This document shows, piece after piece, positions 46,290 through 57,627 of a DNA stretch of 64,000 nucleotides. Below the pieces are notes generated by a model. The model was given only the letters and a program-made list of their open reading frames with translations. It had not been told where the DNA came from and did not search any database. The stretch is from Puccinia triticina (Eukaryota > Basidiomycota > Pucciniomycetes > Pucciniales > Pucciniaceae), in the NCBI RefSeq assembly GCF_026914185.1, contig NC_070558.1, forward strand, positions 7,015,501 through 7,079,500, read 5' to 3'. A program made the position numbers and the translations under genes. Each line of letters opens with the position of its first letter. The first letter of the stretch is position 1.

Positions 46290-46294
46290 TCTCA

Positions 46295-46637
<343 letters not shown>

Positions 46638-46640
46638 TCT

Positions 46641-46778
46641 AACGGCAAGGTCTCTGGGCCGGTCATTGGTATCAATCTGGGAACGACCAAATTGTGTTGT
46701 CTGCATGGGAGAGACAGGATAAGCAACCAGGCAGACTCGGAGGGGCGCCGGAAAATTTGTCAGGCTGAGAATGGCTAG
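46641..46778 (+). pseudogene. Hsp70 N-terminal fragment, opposite orientation
   Basis: NGKVSGPVIGINLGTTKLCC corresponds to the Hsp70 phosphate-1 start (GPVIGIDLGTTNSCV). The family Asp is Asn here and the sequence degrades after the motif. It lies head to head with the minus-strand Hsp70 exons, so the gene copy was rearranged. Confidence 0.65.
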
Positions 46779-46789
46779 GTACAAATAGA

Positions 46790-48175
46790 GGAGGAAATGG
46801 CTCGAGGTCTTTGGACAAAGGGATGAATTACTTAATCAGGTTTGGGGATGACCCTATCCTGGACACAACCTCAGAGTACATCGGAGAAGAATCCAATCCC
46901 GGCGCACAATAAAATTATGAGTTTTGAAAAGGGGCTCAGTTTCCCATTTTTTGGGGGGGTCACTTGCATGTGGAACGGGGAAAAGAGAAAAAGGGGAAGG
47001 TGGATGTATGCAAAGGTGGGAGGGGAAAAGGAAATTAATTATTTGTGTCCGGCACAATTGAGGTATGGGGGAGAGTATAAAAGGAGACACAGTTGGATGA
47101 TTGCAGGTCATTGCTTGGCTCTTGCTCGGTGCCAATTGCTTAAAGAGCCAAGCAATCCAGGTCAATTGGTACCTGTATTTTGTTGACAGCTCGGGGGAGG
47201 GGAGGAATGCTGCCAAAAAAATATTTTGGTGGGGGCATCGGTCCGCTTAATGTTAAACCATTAATCCCTCAGACACTTGGGCTGGAGTGACCAAATAACT
47301 TTATCAATTCAACCATTGGACACTCTTGGAACAATTTTACGATAGCTGCATCTTGGACTTTCTAGATTTTGACAGTCCAAGATCCTCTTCAGCACTTCTT
47401 CATAGACACAATGCAGCAAGAAAAATACACAGAACCATTTGACCGGAAAGCTAACAACTATGTAGTACGGATTGGGCGGCTGGAGGAGGATGTGCACATC
47501 CTGTTGGTTAGAACAGAGCCATCCCTGCTGCTCTTTGGACTCACATCCCAATACCCACTTGTCTCCAACGCTTTGTTCCGCTATTTGATTGAATGAGGCC
47601 TTGAGCCTGTGCTATCCAACAAGACATCATCACTGGCTGCACTGCTGAGAAGATCAAGGGTGCGATCTCCACCTGGTTATCCGGGATTGCCATCCAGTTC
47701 AGCTGCCTGTTGGGTGGCAAGAGGGTCTGCCGTTGAAAAATCAACCTTATGTGGACTTAGTGTAGAGCCAGTCTAGCAAAGGCATGATGTCGTAGTTGGT
47801 TATGGAAACCGCTTCTCCTAGGCTACAGCCCGCGAGCGCGCACCCTGGGTTAGCAGGTTGTGTGTTTGAGCCCTGCTCATTCCATCTCCCCTCCCCCCCG
47901 TTGTACCTGCTCCTACTTCCCCCGCCGAGCCCGTTGCCACCCGGGGGGTTAGTATCTGCAAAGGATTACCAGCAGATCTGCTAAAATTTTAGCAACCTGG
48001 TGAAAGTGGCTGATATCCGGCGGATGTTTACATTTCATCCAGCGGATGCATTCTGGCAAAACTTCCACAATTGTGCAATGCAAGTGGCATCCAGCGGATG
48101 TTTCCTGCAGCACCAGAGCTGGACATCCGCGGACATGTCCAATTGCATGTCCATAAACGTCCTCAATGGCCTGTG
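46790..48175. other. Spacer with short palindromic repeats
   Basis: CATCCAGCGGATG-type palindromes (48010-48150, also 45960-46250 as GTCCAATGGACA). A 75-codon ORF at 47369-47596 shows no motif. No gene supported. Confidence 0.35.
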
Positions 48176-48530
48176 TGATGAGATGAACCAGGGTCTGAGG
48201 GCAGCGAGCACGAGGTGGGCCGAGTGAGAGGTGTGTGGAAGGATTGTTTCATTTCATCAGCAAACAGAGAGAAGGAAAACAAAAGACCAAGAGAGAGAGA
48301 GAAAAGAAAGAAATGAAACAAGAGAGAACTCTACCTGAGGGCAGCAAGCACAAGGTGGGCTGAGTGAGAGGTGTGTGGAAGGATGAGGAAGGTTTCCTTC
48401 CACACTCGCTGCCTCAGGTAGTCTACATGACTGGTGAAATGGAAGTGAAAAAGATGTGACATGTAGAAAGCAGAGAAAGAGAAACAGAAAAAGAAATGAG
48501 AAAGGAAAACACGGTTTTTCTAGCTCAACA
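48176..48530 (-). repeat. Copia 3' LTR
   Basis: 355 bp. It contains an internal direct repeat (GAGGGCAGCRAGCACRAGGT plus following 30 bp) about 150 bp apart. Confidence 0.95.
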
Positions 48531-48539
48531 CCCCCCCTT
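48531..48539 (-). other. Copia polypurine tract
   Basis: Minus-strand AAGGGGGGG directly before the 3' LTR. Confidence 0.75.
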
Positions 48540-48648
48540 GCTACCTACATGGAACAGAGAACAAAGAAGAATGAAAAGAAGAAGGAAAGAGAGGGAGAAT
48601 AAGAAGAGAAAAGAAAAGGGATGGAAAGAAGGAAAAGAAAATTGATTG

Positions 48649-51600
48649 TTACGCCACAACACCAAACAGTTGACGATGTTTTTCCAGCGCAACGCGGGGA
48701 AGAGGCTTAGTTAGCATATCAGCTAACATGTCTTTGGTGGAAATGTGCAGGAGAGAGATCTGGTTGTCCTGCACACATTCCCTGATGAAGTGGTAGCGTG
48801 CGTGGATGTGTTTCGTCCGCGCGTGATGTTCCGGGTTTTTTGCCAGGGCTTCTGCCCCTTCGTTGTCGACGTGAAGGGGAATGGAGGTATCGGGACGCAG
48901 GCGGAGTTCGGTGAGCAGATGACGGAGCCAGAGTCCCTCTTTGCACAAGTCTGAGAGGGCCTTGTACTTGGCTTGCGTGCTTGACAGTGAGACTGTTGCT
49001 TGTTTGCGGGACTTCCAGGAAATTGCTCCGTCACCCACTCAATAGGTGTATGCGGATGTGGAATGTCGGTCATCTCGATCTTCTGCCCAATCGGAGTCGG
49101 AGTACCCTGAGAGAATCAAGTCTCCTCCCAGGCAAAGCTTTAGATCCTTGGTTGACACTAGATAGTTGAGTATGCGAAGTCCGGCGTGCCAGTGTGCGTC
49201 GGAGGGATCGCGGAGATGTTGGGAGAGACGGTTGACCGCAAAGGATATGTCGGGACGGGTGCATTGGGATACCCACAGGAGAGAACCTATCAATTGTGGA
49301 TAGGGCCCTGAAGATGCAGGATTGTATGATGAGCGGTGGCGAATGTTCTTGAAGTTCGAGTCCGTCGGAGTAGGTACGGGTGTGTGACAGCCATTCAGGA
49401 ATCTGTCGCACAACTCGGATATGTAGTGTGCTTGGTTCAGAAATAAGTGTTTGTTTTGTACATCCCGGGTAATTTTCAGAGATAGGAAGTGACTGAGTTC
49501 TTTGTCCGTGCCGATCTTGAATTGTTTGCCGACAGAGGAGATGATGGAGTCGACGAAACTGGGTTCACCGACTACAGCAAGGTCGTCTACGTGGGTGGTG
49601 AGAGCGCCGACGAGCTTGCCTTTGTTCAGTTTGAAATACAGGGTCGGATTGTAGCTTGAGTTGGTCAGGCCGAGTTCGATGAGAGCTTTGTGTAGCTCCA
49701 AGTTCCACTGTCGAGGAGATTGCTTCAGTCCGTAGAGAGATCGGCTGACCTCACATACCCAATCAGGATGTTGAGGATCTTCAAACCCCGGCGGTTGTTC
49801 CATATAAACGGGTTTGTCGAGGTGGCCGTTGAGAAAAGCGGTCTTGAAGTCAACCTGTCGTCCTTTCCATCCTTGACTCGCTAAGAGAGAGAATATTAGC
49901 CGCAGTGTTTCCAAACGAAGCGTTGGGGAAAAGACTTCGTCGTAGTCGAGCCCCTGGATCTGGGAATAGCCCATGGCAACCAGGCGGGCCTTCAGTTTTT
50001 GGATGGTATGGTTGGGTCGTCGTTTAACCTTGAAGACCCATTTAGATTTGATGATCCTCCTCTTTTCCGGACGCGGTACGAGCTTCCAGGTCTGCATCCC
50101 CAACAGGGACGCGAATTCGTCCTCGGCGGCCTTCATCCAACGGTGTTTATTCGGAGATTTCAGGAGTTGACACCAGGTTTTTGGTGTGTTGACATCAGGA
50201 CCTGTTGACACATTCTTCGACCACTGACCATAGCGCTCCGGCGCCTTGCGTTCTCTCGTCGAACGTCGGGGAGGAAGGGGCAAGGGAGGCTTCAGCGGCG
50301 CAGCTCTTGGCGATGGGGAAGACGAGGGAGAAGGTGAAACACGGGGAGGGGGAGGGGAGGAAGACGGGGAAACGCGGACAGGAGACGGAGAGGGAGGCGG
50401 GTCAATGTGAGGAGGAGAGGGAGAGGAAGATGGGAGAATGCAAGGGGGAGAGGGAGAGGGAGAAGAGGGAAGTGGAGGAAGAGATATGAAGGTGAGTTCT
50501 GGCGAAACCGAGTCATTTGGAGAGAGCAACGAGGGGGATGATAGAGGAGATTGTCGAGGAGAATCCGAGTCGGAAGATATTGTATCTGCGGAACAAGGAG
50601 CATTACCCGGGGCATGAATGGATGCTGTCAGCCGCCTGTCAAAACAAGGCTGAAGGGGAACATTCAAGGGTGGCCGGTCTGGTGTGGCAACCCGAGCTGG
50701 TGGGGGTGGAGCAGGCGGGGGATTTGGGTTAAGGGAAGGAACAGGAAGGGGTGGTGGGCGAGGGTCGGTTGCTTGGCTTTCTGGAGGAGTGACCTTGAGG
50801 GGTTCATGAGTGTCGGAGGGCGGGTCTTTCTCGAGTTGAGACCACGGCATCTCCACTGTGATTGGGTCGGAGGGAGAGTTTAGTCTTGCTCCATATGGGA
50901 ATGTAGAATCAACAAAAACAACATCGCGTGACTTAACAACCAAGCAATTTTTGAGATCCCACAATCAAAATCCGTTGCCGTCGGATAGATAGGAGAGGAG
51001 GACGGAGGCCCGCCCTTTTTGGTCGAGCTTTTTGCGATTGGCCTCCGGTACCTTGTACCATACAAGGCAGCCAAAGGGATGCGTTCGTTTCACGTCGATT
51101 TCATGATCTTGCATGATTGAGGATGGCAACATGAAGCCTTGAGGAGTATTGCAGGGGACCGAGTTGTATGAAAAGACCGAGTGCCGGAGGGCATCGGCCC
51201 AGAAGGATTTTGGAAGCTTGGCTTGAAGGAGTGAGGTCCTCACCAGGTTGCTGATTGTCCAATTAGTGCGTTCAGCGACTCCGTTCAGTTCCGGCGAGTG
51301 AGGAGGACCGGGTTTGTGTTTGATTCCTGCGGAAGACAGGTAAGACGTGAATTGGTTGGATATGTACTCTCCACCATTATCCGTGCGTAAGGAGAGAATT
51401 TTGTGGCATCCAGTTCTCTCAAAGAATGCGCGGAACGTTTTGAAACATGCAAACGAGTCGCTTTTTAATTTCAAAGGAAAGACTTGGAGAAATTTAGAAC
51501 AATCATTGATAAAATTAATGAAGTACTTATACCCCTCACGGGAAACAACTTCATACGAGCAGACATCAGAGTGAATTACCTCGCCCGGGGTCAAGGAGTG

Positions 51601-51737
51601 ATGAAGGGACCGGGATTTGAAATTCTTGCGCGGCATTTTTGACTGGATACAGATAGCGCATTTTTGAACCTCAATCTCGTTCATCGTCGAAGGATTGATG
51701 TTGTGACGTTTCAGAAGGGCTTTGAGAGGTTTAAGAC
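48649..51737 (-). pseudogene. Copia integrase, reverse transcriptase and RNase H
   Basis: Reading from 51732: KPLKALLKRHN, CAICIQSK (HHCC finger end), integrase catalytic residues HSDVCSYE, RTDNGGEY and ERTN, then TGA at about 50965 where the frame goes on as WDLKNCLVVKSRDVVF. A Pro/Ser-rich linker (about 50300-50700) follows, then RT with KAFLNGHLDKPVYMEQPPGF and HVDDLAVV (His in place of the usual Tyr), a second TGA at about 49039, and RNase H (SWKSRKQATVSLSSTQ... KHIHARYHFIRE). Both stops are TGA and could be CGA-to-TGA changes at CpG. Apart from those and the TRIM it reads as one long pol. Confidence 0.9.
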
Positions 51738-51760
51738 TGTAGAGCGAGTAAAAGGAATAG

Positions 51761-51832
51761 TGCGGACAGGGGGAATCGAACCCGCATCTCCCCGATGCAT
51801 GCTGGGTTGCTCTACCGTTGAGCTATATCCAC
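51761..51832 (-). tRNA. tRNA-like gene in TRIM 3' LTR
   Basis: 72 nt. Acceptor GTGGATA/TGTCCGC (7 pairs with G-T), D arm GCTC-AACGGTA-GAGC, variable loop of 5, T arm GCGGG-TTCGATT-CCCCC with one mismatch. A box TAGCTCAACGG and B box GGTTCGATTCC are excellent. The anticodon arm is poor (ACCCA/TCGGG, two mismatches, no T33; by position the triplet is ATG). So it is a tRNA-derived Pol III unit rather than a dependable decoding tRNA. Confidence 0.7.
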
Positions 51833-51950
51833 AGGTGTGAGGTGTACCAACATATACTACCTCTACACACCCCCTGTACACCTACACCGGTGACAGAGCC
51901 CACTAATCCTCCCAGAGGCTCATCCCAGGTACGCAGCTGCCTATAGCGCT

Positions 51951-51962
51951 GGGCTCATAACC
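51951..51962 (-). other. TRIM primer-binding site (initiator tRNA-Met anticodon region)
   Basis: Minus-strand GGTTATGAGCCC complements GGGCTCATAACC, the anticodon arm of eukaryotic initiator tRNA-Met. It is the same site as in the host Copia element. Confidence 0.7.
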
Positions 51963-51985
51963 TGTAGAGCGAGTAAAAGGAATAG

Positions 51986-52057
51986 TGCGGACAGGGGGAA
52001 TCGAACCCACATCTCCCCGATGCATGCTGGGTTGCTCTACCGTTGAGCTATATCCAC
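51986..52057 (-). tRNA. tRNA-like gene in TRIM 5' LTR
   Basis: Identical to 51761-51832 except one G-to-A (plus strand) change in the T stem at a CpG. Confidence 0.7.
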
Positions 52058-52097
52058 AGGTGTGAGGTGTACCAACATATACTACCTCTACAAAGAC

Positions 52098-52850
52098 CGA
52101 TGTGTGAAAGACAATAGTGATACGCAAGGAGGGAGTTGTCAACGGGTGGGGAGATAATTGGGTCAGATGAATAGGAGCTCACAGGCTCAGATGCCAGGTA
52201 GTAGAGGTTTCCTCGACGGTAGCCACGGCCAGATAGAGTACCGGTGATGCGGGTGGAATCCGAGCGGTAGAGATCGCAGGATGACTTGGTGAATACCGCA
52301 GTGACTCCGGCATTGCACATGGCGGCAATGGAGAGGAGAGGTTCATGGAGCGAGGGAACGACTAGAGTTTTCACCTTGACTCCACCCTTGATCGGAAGCT
52401 TGGCAGTGCCTTTGTGGGTGGCTTCGACCACAGAGTGATCGGCGAGACAGACGGGAGTGTGATCTGGCTTGGGATTTTCAACCGTGTCGAGATCCGGTGT
52501 CATTGACATCGAACAGCCTGAGTCCAGGTTTGCATCGCCAGCGGCGAAAGAACCGGAGGAGACCAATAGAGCGGCTACCGCGTTTCCAGCGACGACGTCA
52601 ATCTGAGAACCGGAGTAGTCCGACTCATCGTCTTCCTTGTACGTGTGGGTGGATTGGCCGAGGGTGGCTGCGGAGGTTCGGCCAGCACGTGCTGCTGGTT
52701 GACTTTGAGAGCCTTTCTTCACGCCATTGTCCCGTTGAGAGGTTCGAGGCTTCTGGCTGGCTTTGACGTCGGCCAGAATTCTGCGAGTGTTGTGGCAGCG
52801 GTTGAGATTGTGGCCATCCACGTTGCAGAAGTCGCAATGAAGGGTTTTTT
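52098..52850 (-). pseudogene. Copia zinc knuckle, protease and GAG-pre-integrase segment
   Basis: Frame after the A-tract: CDFCNVDGHNLNRC (CCHC), linker, LDSGCSMSM (protease active site, about 52510), and LLAYHYCLSHIG (pre-integrase His motif) up to the TRIM. It joins gag by a -1 shift at a run of six A (52845-52850). One extra A would restore a single ORF. Confidence 0.85.
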
Positions 52851-53597
52851 AGTGCGATCGCCGGGTTGTTTGTTGGAACAAGGTCCGGCTTTTGCTGAAG
52901 AGGCTGAGGGGACATTATTGGTTTGAGATTGTTGCCTGGTGTGTTTGTTTTTAAGAGCCAGTACAATCGACTCGGACTTCACTCCGTCTTGGTTCATTAG
53001 ATGAGAAACGCACGCCATCCAATCGTCCGGAATCGAGCTGAGGAGCGCCGCGGCGTGTACATCTGAGGGAGTGAGAGGTTTGTCCGGAGTGATGAGGGCA
53101 TTGAGGCGATCGTACGCCTTCGCCATGGTGTTGAGATGCAAGAGAAAGTCATCGCCTTCCATTTTCGTGAGGAGTAGTCTGCGAAGCCAGTAGACTCTGC
53201 CGCCTGTGGAGGAGTCTAGATGAGATCGGACGAGCGCCTGCCACATGCCGTAGGCGTTCTTCTTGTAGGGTCGAACGATGAGCAAGTTCGAGCCTACAAT
53301 GGTTTGTGTAAGAATTGCGCAGATAGTCTTGTTGTCTGCGACCCACGAGGCTGGCGGCTGCGCGGGCATTGGTTTTTCAATGACATAGTCCATGTTGACG
53401 GCGTCGAAGTAGGAAGTCATCACGAGGTCCCAGTCCGGAAAGTTTGAATCTGGGCCGGGTTCCGTGAGAATGGGAAGGCGAGCAGCAGCTGACTTCTGAG
53501 AGAGAGAGGCTGATGTGTCGGGGTTGATGTTTACCGTCGCACCGACTGAGGATGCGGGGGCTTTGCCCGAGGTTGAGGTTTGTTTATCGTCAGACAT
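52845..53597 (-). CDS. Copia gag
   Basis: ATG at 53597. Begins MSDDKQTSTSGKAPASSVGA and has a UBN2-like Copia gag fold (FPDWDLVMTSYFDAV, MWQALVRSHLDSSTGGRVYW, LLSSIPDDWMACVSHL). The frame continues past the A-tract to 52719 without homology, so I end the gag part at the tract. The zinc knuckle lies in the -1 frame. About 130 nt separate the PBS from the ATG. Confidence 0.88.
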
Positions 53598-53713
53598 ATC
53601 GACGATCGGGGCGATGAGGTTGTATTGATCCTTTTTAGTTGTCCACGTGTTAGAAACGTCACTCGAAAGAGACCGGTATTTAACGTGCTTGGTCGGTCGC
53701 GAAGTTGGAGCCT

Positions 53714-53730
53714 AGCGCGGGCTCATAACC
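53714..53730 (-). other. Copia primer-binding site (initiator tRNA-Met anticodon region)
   Basis: Minus-strand GGTTATGAGCCCGCGCT abuts the 5' LTR. It complements AGCGCGGGCTCATAACC, the anticodon arm and not the 3' end of initiator tRNA-Met, as known for Drosophila copia, which is primed by a cleaved tRNA half. Confidence 0.75.
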
Positions 53731-54085
53731 TGATGAGATGAACCAGGGTCTGAGGGCAGCAAGCACGAGGTGGGCCGAGTGAGAGGTGTGTGGAAGGATT
53801 GTTTCATTTCATCAGCAAACAGAGAGAAGGAAAACAAAAGACCAAGAGAGAGAGAGAAAAGAAAGAAATGAAACAAGAGAGAACTCTACCTGAGGGCAGC
53901 GAGCACGAGGTGGGCCGAGTGAGAGGTGTGTGGAAGGATGAGGAAGGTTTCCTTCCACACTCGCTGCCTCAGGTAGTCTACATGACTGGTGAAATGGAAG
54001 TGAAAAAGATGTGACATGTAGAAAGCAGAGAAAGAGAAACGGAAAAAGAAATGAGAAAGGAAAACACGGTTTTTCTAGCTCAACA
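53731..54085 (-). repeat. Copia 5' LTR
   Basis: 355 bp, pairs with 48176-48530. Confidence 0.95.
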
Positions 54086-54130
54086 CTGTGGTGTAGCAAA
54101 CAACCTCTGGTTGCCCTATTAAGATACATC

Positions 54131-54475
54131 AATGTCAGAAAAGCTTGCGGCCAGCTTTTGGACCACTGATTTCAGCCTCAAAGCCTGTATGGCTCCTGTA
54201 CGTCAGGAATGCCATCAGAAGAAAAAACCCAGTTTCTTTGTTTTCCACTTTGGGGTCTTGAGGGCCCCACCATTGGATTCCTAGAGCAATTTCACTTCGA
54301 TCCGGCCCTTCGCTGCCCCTGCCTCCCTCGCCCCTTGCCCGGCCTGGGACCCATGTCAAGCAAAACCAGCTGCCCAAATGGGTTTTGTCTGCCTGTACAG
54401 TGAGGCTGTACAGGCCTGTGGCTGAAATGCAGAAGTCATTTCAGCCACAAAATTTGGCAAGCTTTTCTGACATTG
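54131..54475. mobile_element. MITE, AATGTCAGAAAAGCTTGC termini
   Basis: 345 bp with inverted ends AATGTCAGAAAAGCTTGC and complement plus inner GGCTGAAAT pairs. No clear duplication, no ORF. Confidence 0.7.
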
Positions 54476-54991
54476 CTGTAAGAGACCCAGTTGTCAGTAG
54501 CGTTTCTTTCCTGTTTGCTTGTTCGCCGCTCTCAGCCCAATAGGGGGTTTCACAATAAGCATTTTTGCTTCCTGCAGTACTAAATTTCTTTACTTGCAGG
54601 TGACATACTTGCTTAAATATTTGGCTTGAAGTCCCGCAAGAAATCACCCCAAGCATCCTCATAACAATACTTGCAAGCACTCAAACACCTTCCCGGGTTT
54701 CCTTATTGCAAAACCCCCTAATATCTCATATATAGCCGTTTGCGGCTCTCTTGTATAATCTCTCTCCACTTTTTATCCTTGAACCATGTATAATAGATTA
54801 CTAAATCCATTCCAGCCTTCCTTTTGTATCTTCCCTGATCCCAATGAGTCTCATGTCCTCTTGTATCCCTTTTATTCTCTTCCAGGTAAGCTCCACTTTC
54901 TCCCAGTATATAAATAGACCTCCCCATCCCTGAAATGAACCCTCAAATAAGTTGGCTCACACATTTCACGCTCTTGAAACTGGCAAGCATA

Positions 54992-55209
54992 ACACCAGGA
55001 AAAATAAATTGTCACTGGACTACAGGTGACATCAGCCTAAGTCCACTGAGCTACCCACCAGTTGCACACTTGGCCGCATTTACAGACCCCTGTACAAAAC
55101 AAAGGGGCCATTGTAGCCTAGTTGTGGTAGTGCCAAAGCTGGAAAAAAGTGACAGCCATTGTTGCTTGATGTCACCTGATTTCTGGTGACAATTGATTTT
55201 TCCTGGTGT
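54992..55209. mobile_element. MITE, ACACCAGGAAAAAT termini
   Basis: 218 bp. ACACCAGGAAAAATAAATTG at the left is matched by CAATTGATTTTTCCTGGTGT at the right; inner AGGTGACATCA/TGATGTCACC also pair. Confidence 0.75.
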
Positions 55210-55688
55210 AACAACAAAGTCTGTTGCATTGCACCAATTGATAAACTCAATATGTTATATTATCATCTAAATGTGTCTTGTTTTCTTCATTTCCCCCTCC
55301 TTACTACATTTGACACAGCCGCATCATTCATTTCCTTGCCCCAGCATTTCCTTTTACTATACATGTCCCAGTTGCTGAATTAATTTGACAGCTGTTGTTT
55401 TTCTTCTTCTACACATTTCAGCAGTTAATTGCACACCTAAGGCTACTGTCCAGGGGAAACATCAAAATAGTTACATTTTTTCTGCAGATTTACTTTCATG
55501 GACACACGTGCTGAGCACATAAAAACTTGATCAAGGTGCTTTTTCCCAAAGATCTGAGGTCCAATGGGTGGCACTTCCCTTGGCTCTTGGCATGTTGTTC
55601 CGATGGGGTTTGCACTATCCTTGGCTCTTGGTATGCTGATGCTGCTTACCCCAAAAGACATATATACAGCAAAAGCTGCGCGAGTAGC

Positions 55689-55940
55689 AGTATCCCAATT
55701 CCCAATTACAGCTAAGCTGCCCCTCTACCCTCTACAAATTTGGTTATAGTTACATCTCTATGACTTGGAATTATCTGCAACCAACTACCAAATGCAGCAC
55801 ATGACACACAAGTGGCATTATGCCAATTCCTAATGCCACCTAGCCTGCCCCTCTGCCCTCTAGGCTCTAAAAAATTGGTTCCACATACATCTCCATGACT
55901 CGGCACTATCTGAAACCAAAGACCAAATGCAGCACATGAT
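55689..55940. repeat. Tandem duplication of about 125 bp (two diverged copies)
   Basis: Both copies run from CCAATTCC through TGCCCCTCTRCCCTCTA to CAAATGCAGCACATGA. Non-coding. Confidence 0.6.
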
Positions 55941-56026
55941 TTTTTTTGGTTGTTTCAAAAGCAGTTTTTCCCAGTGTGTTCATTTCCACAAATCAGAATT
56001 TCTATGTACATGCGTGGCAAAAATAT

Positions 56027-56200
56027 TGGAGGACTTCCTGTCAATCTGGAAAGTCAGATCTGAGCCGCCAGATATCAGATTTTGCAGGGAAATCTAGGTC
56101 TCCAAAGATCCCCAAAGTGATCCAGATTTCCAGATTCCAGATTTCCCTGCAAAATCTGAAATTCCAGATTTATTCCAAGTTCATGGGAAGTCCTCCATTG
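56027..56200. mobile_element. MITE, GGAGGACTTCC termini
   Basis: Inverted ends TTGGAGGACTTCC and GGGAAGTCCTCCA with paired TTTGCAGGGAAATCT words inside. Same family as 39053-39310. Confidence 0.7.
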
Positions 56201-56643
56201 TTCCAATACCTAACTCAGACAAATAAAAATTTGCCCAAAATTTCTTTGCCTGCATTATCATTGCAGGTTCCCTATTCTGTGTGCTCAAATTAACTCACCT
56301 GACCTCTCTTACTCCACTCAACCCTGAACTGCAATTCTACCGCCAAGTCATGTGACCTAAACTGGCTACACTGAGTACAATTCCAGTATGTAAATTAAAA
56401 TTTATTTACATTCTGGTTGCACCATCTTGAGGCCCTGTACCATTTTCTTAGCCCAAATTATGGGCCTTAACAGGCCACACCAACCCCAATTCCAGTAATT
56501 AAAATGGAATCATCTCCCGGCTTCATGGTCAAGAGTCTCTATTCCTATCATGACTAATTTTGTGATCCTAGGATGGATTCTGATGACACATCTTCCTCCG
56601 CACTAGCCCACTGAATGAGACTTGTGCCTGTAGCATAACAAGG
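56201..56643. other. Spacer, no feature recognised
   Basis: No gene or repeat seen. Confidence 0.3.
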
Positions 56644-57279
56644 GTGTAATCGCTGCGCTGCAAAAAGCGCAGCCCAGCGGGCTGGGTCGCTGCGCTAACG
56701 TTTTTTGATCTCACCGGAAAAAAACATGTATTTCAGCGCGCTAAATCAGCGGCCAATCAGCGTCAGACCGCTGCGCTGCCGCTGAAATCAGCGTCAAAGC
56801 GCTAAAATCAGCGGCAGCGTAGCGGACTAACCGCTGAATGGCCGCTGACCGCTTTTTCAGCGTCAGCGCGCTGGTTTTGCTGCGCCCCAACATGGCAATA
56901 CGGACAATGTGAGGTCAAATGGGAGGCAGAGGGGTTGGTTGACGTGTCCCTCCTTGCTACCGCTCCGGAAATAGTCAGCGCTGCTACTGGGGCGCAGCAA
57001 AATCAGGGTACTGACGCCAAAAAAGCGGTCAGCGGCCGTCAGCGGCCATTCAGCGGTTTTTGCGCTGCGCTGCGCTTATTGTCAGTGTTAGCGCTCTTTC
57101 CAGTGCTGCACTAACGCTGTTTGGCGGCAAGAGTCAGCGCTAGATCGCTGAATTCAGCAGTAGCGCAGCGGCGAGGGCGCTGTCCGCTGCGCTAACGCTG
57201 ATTGGGCTTGGGTGTCAGCTCTAAACCACTGCGCTGCGCTAAAAGTGCCGCTTTTGTCAGCGCAGCGCAGCGGTTACAC
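56644..57279. mobile_element. Foldback element made of CAGCGC/GCGCTG palindromes
   Basis: Ends GTGTAATCGCTGCGCTG and CAGCGCAGCGGTTACAC are inverted. The interior is almost wholly short AGCGCAGCG/CGCTGCGCT palindromes around a unique GC-poor core (about 56890-56960). Confidence 0.75.
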
Positions 57280-57627
57280 TGCATTAAGCAACCACTGCAA
57301 AAAGTCTATATAAAACAAATAGAACCAGGCCTAATTCCGGTAACTGAAATTGAATTTCTTATCCAGGTTGTATGGCCTGAGTTTTCTGTTGCCATTGTAT
57401 CTAAAGACTAAAGTAGTCCTTTCCATGTTGAGATGTCTTCATCCAACAAACATTAACTATAAAAAACCTATTAACCAGGTCCGGCCAATCTACAATCCCG
57501 CACTTTAATGTGTGTCCATTTTCCAACCAGCTTGCCTACCAGACAGAGTATGTATTTATATTCACCCAGGTATGCCTCACACATCTATACCTCTGGTACT
57601 CTACCTGTCTTGTGATGTAACAAACTA

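Larger units (their letters stand above)
51738..52092 (-). mobile_element. TRIM with a tRNA-like gene in each LTR
   Basis: 355-bp element inserted in the Copia GAG-pre-integrase coding region. LTRs 51738-51867 and 51963-52092 are 130 bp, start TGTAGAG and end CTCTACA, and differ at one CpG. Target duplication AAGAC at 51733-51737 and 52093-52097. The 95-bp interior has a PBS (minus-strand GGTTATGAGCCC) directly after the right LTR and a purine tract ACAGGGGGTG before the left LTR, so its sense is minus. Excision restores SHIGL-KPLKALLK in frame. It encodes no protein. Confidence 0.95.
48176..54085 (-). mobile_element. Ty1/Copia element with TRIM insertion
   Basis: LTRs 48176-48530 and 53731-54085 (355 bp each, TGATGAG...CTCAACA) with target duplication CTGTG (48171-48175, 54086-54090). 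Minus orientation: PBS beside the right LTR, polypurine tract beside the left. The LTRs differ at 5 positions, all CpG transitions. Coding capacity is nearly complete but broken by one A-tract frameshift, two TGA codons and the TRIM. Confidence 0.96.

Noticed and set aside
47781..47885. Possible tRNA-like or SINE sequence (GTTTGAGCC B-box-like)
   Set aside because: No consistent cloverleaf or A box. The match is too weak.
51761..52057. Two ordinary host tRNA genes
   Set aside because: They lie at the same place in both LTRs of a TRIM, have a poor anticodon arm and lack T33, so they are element parts.
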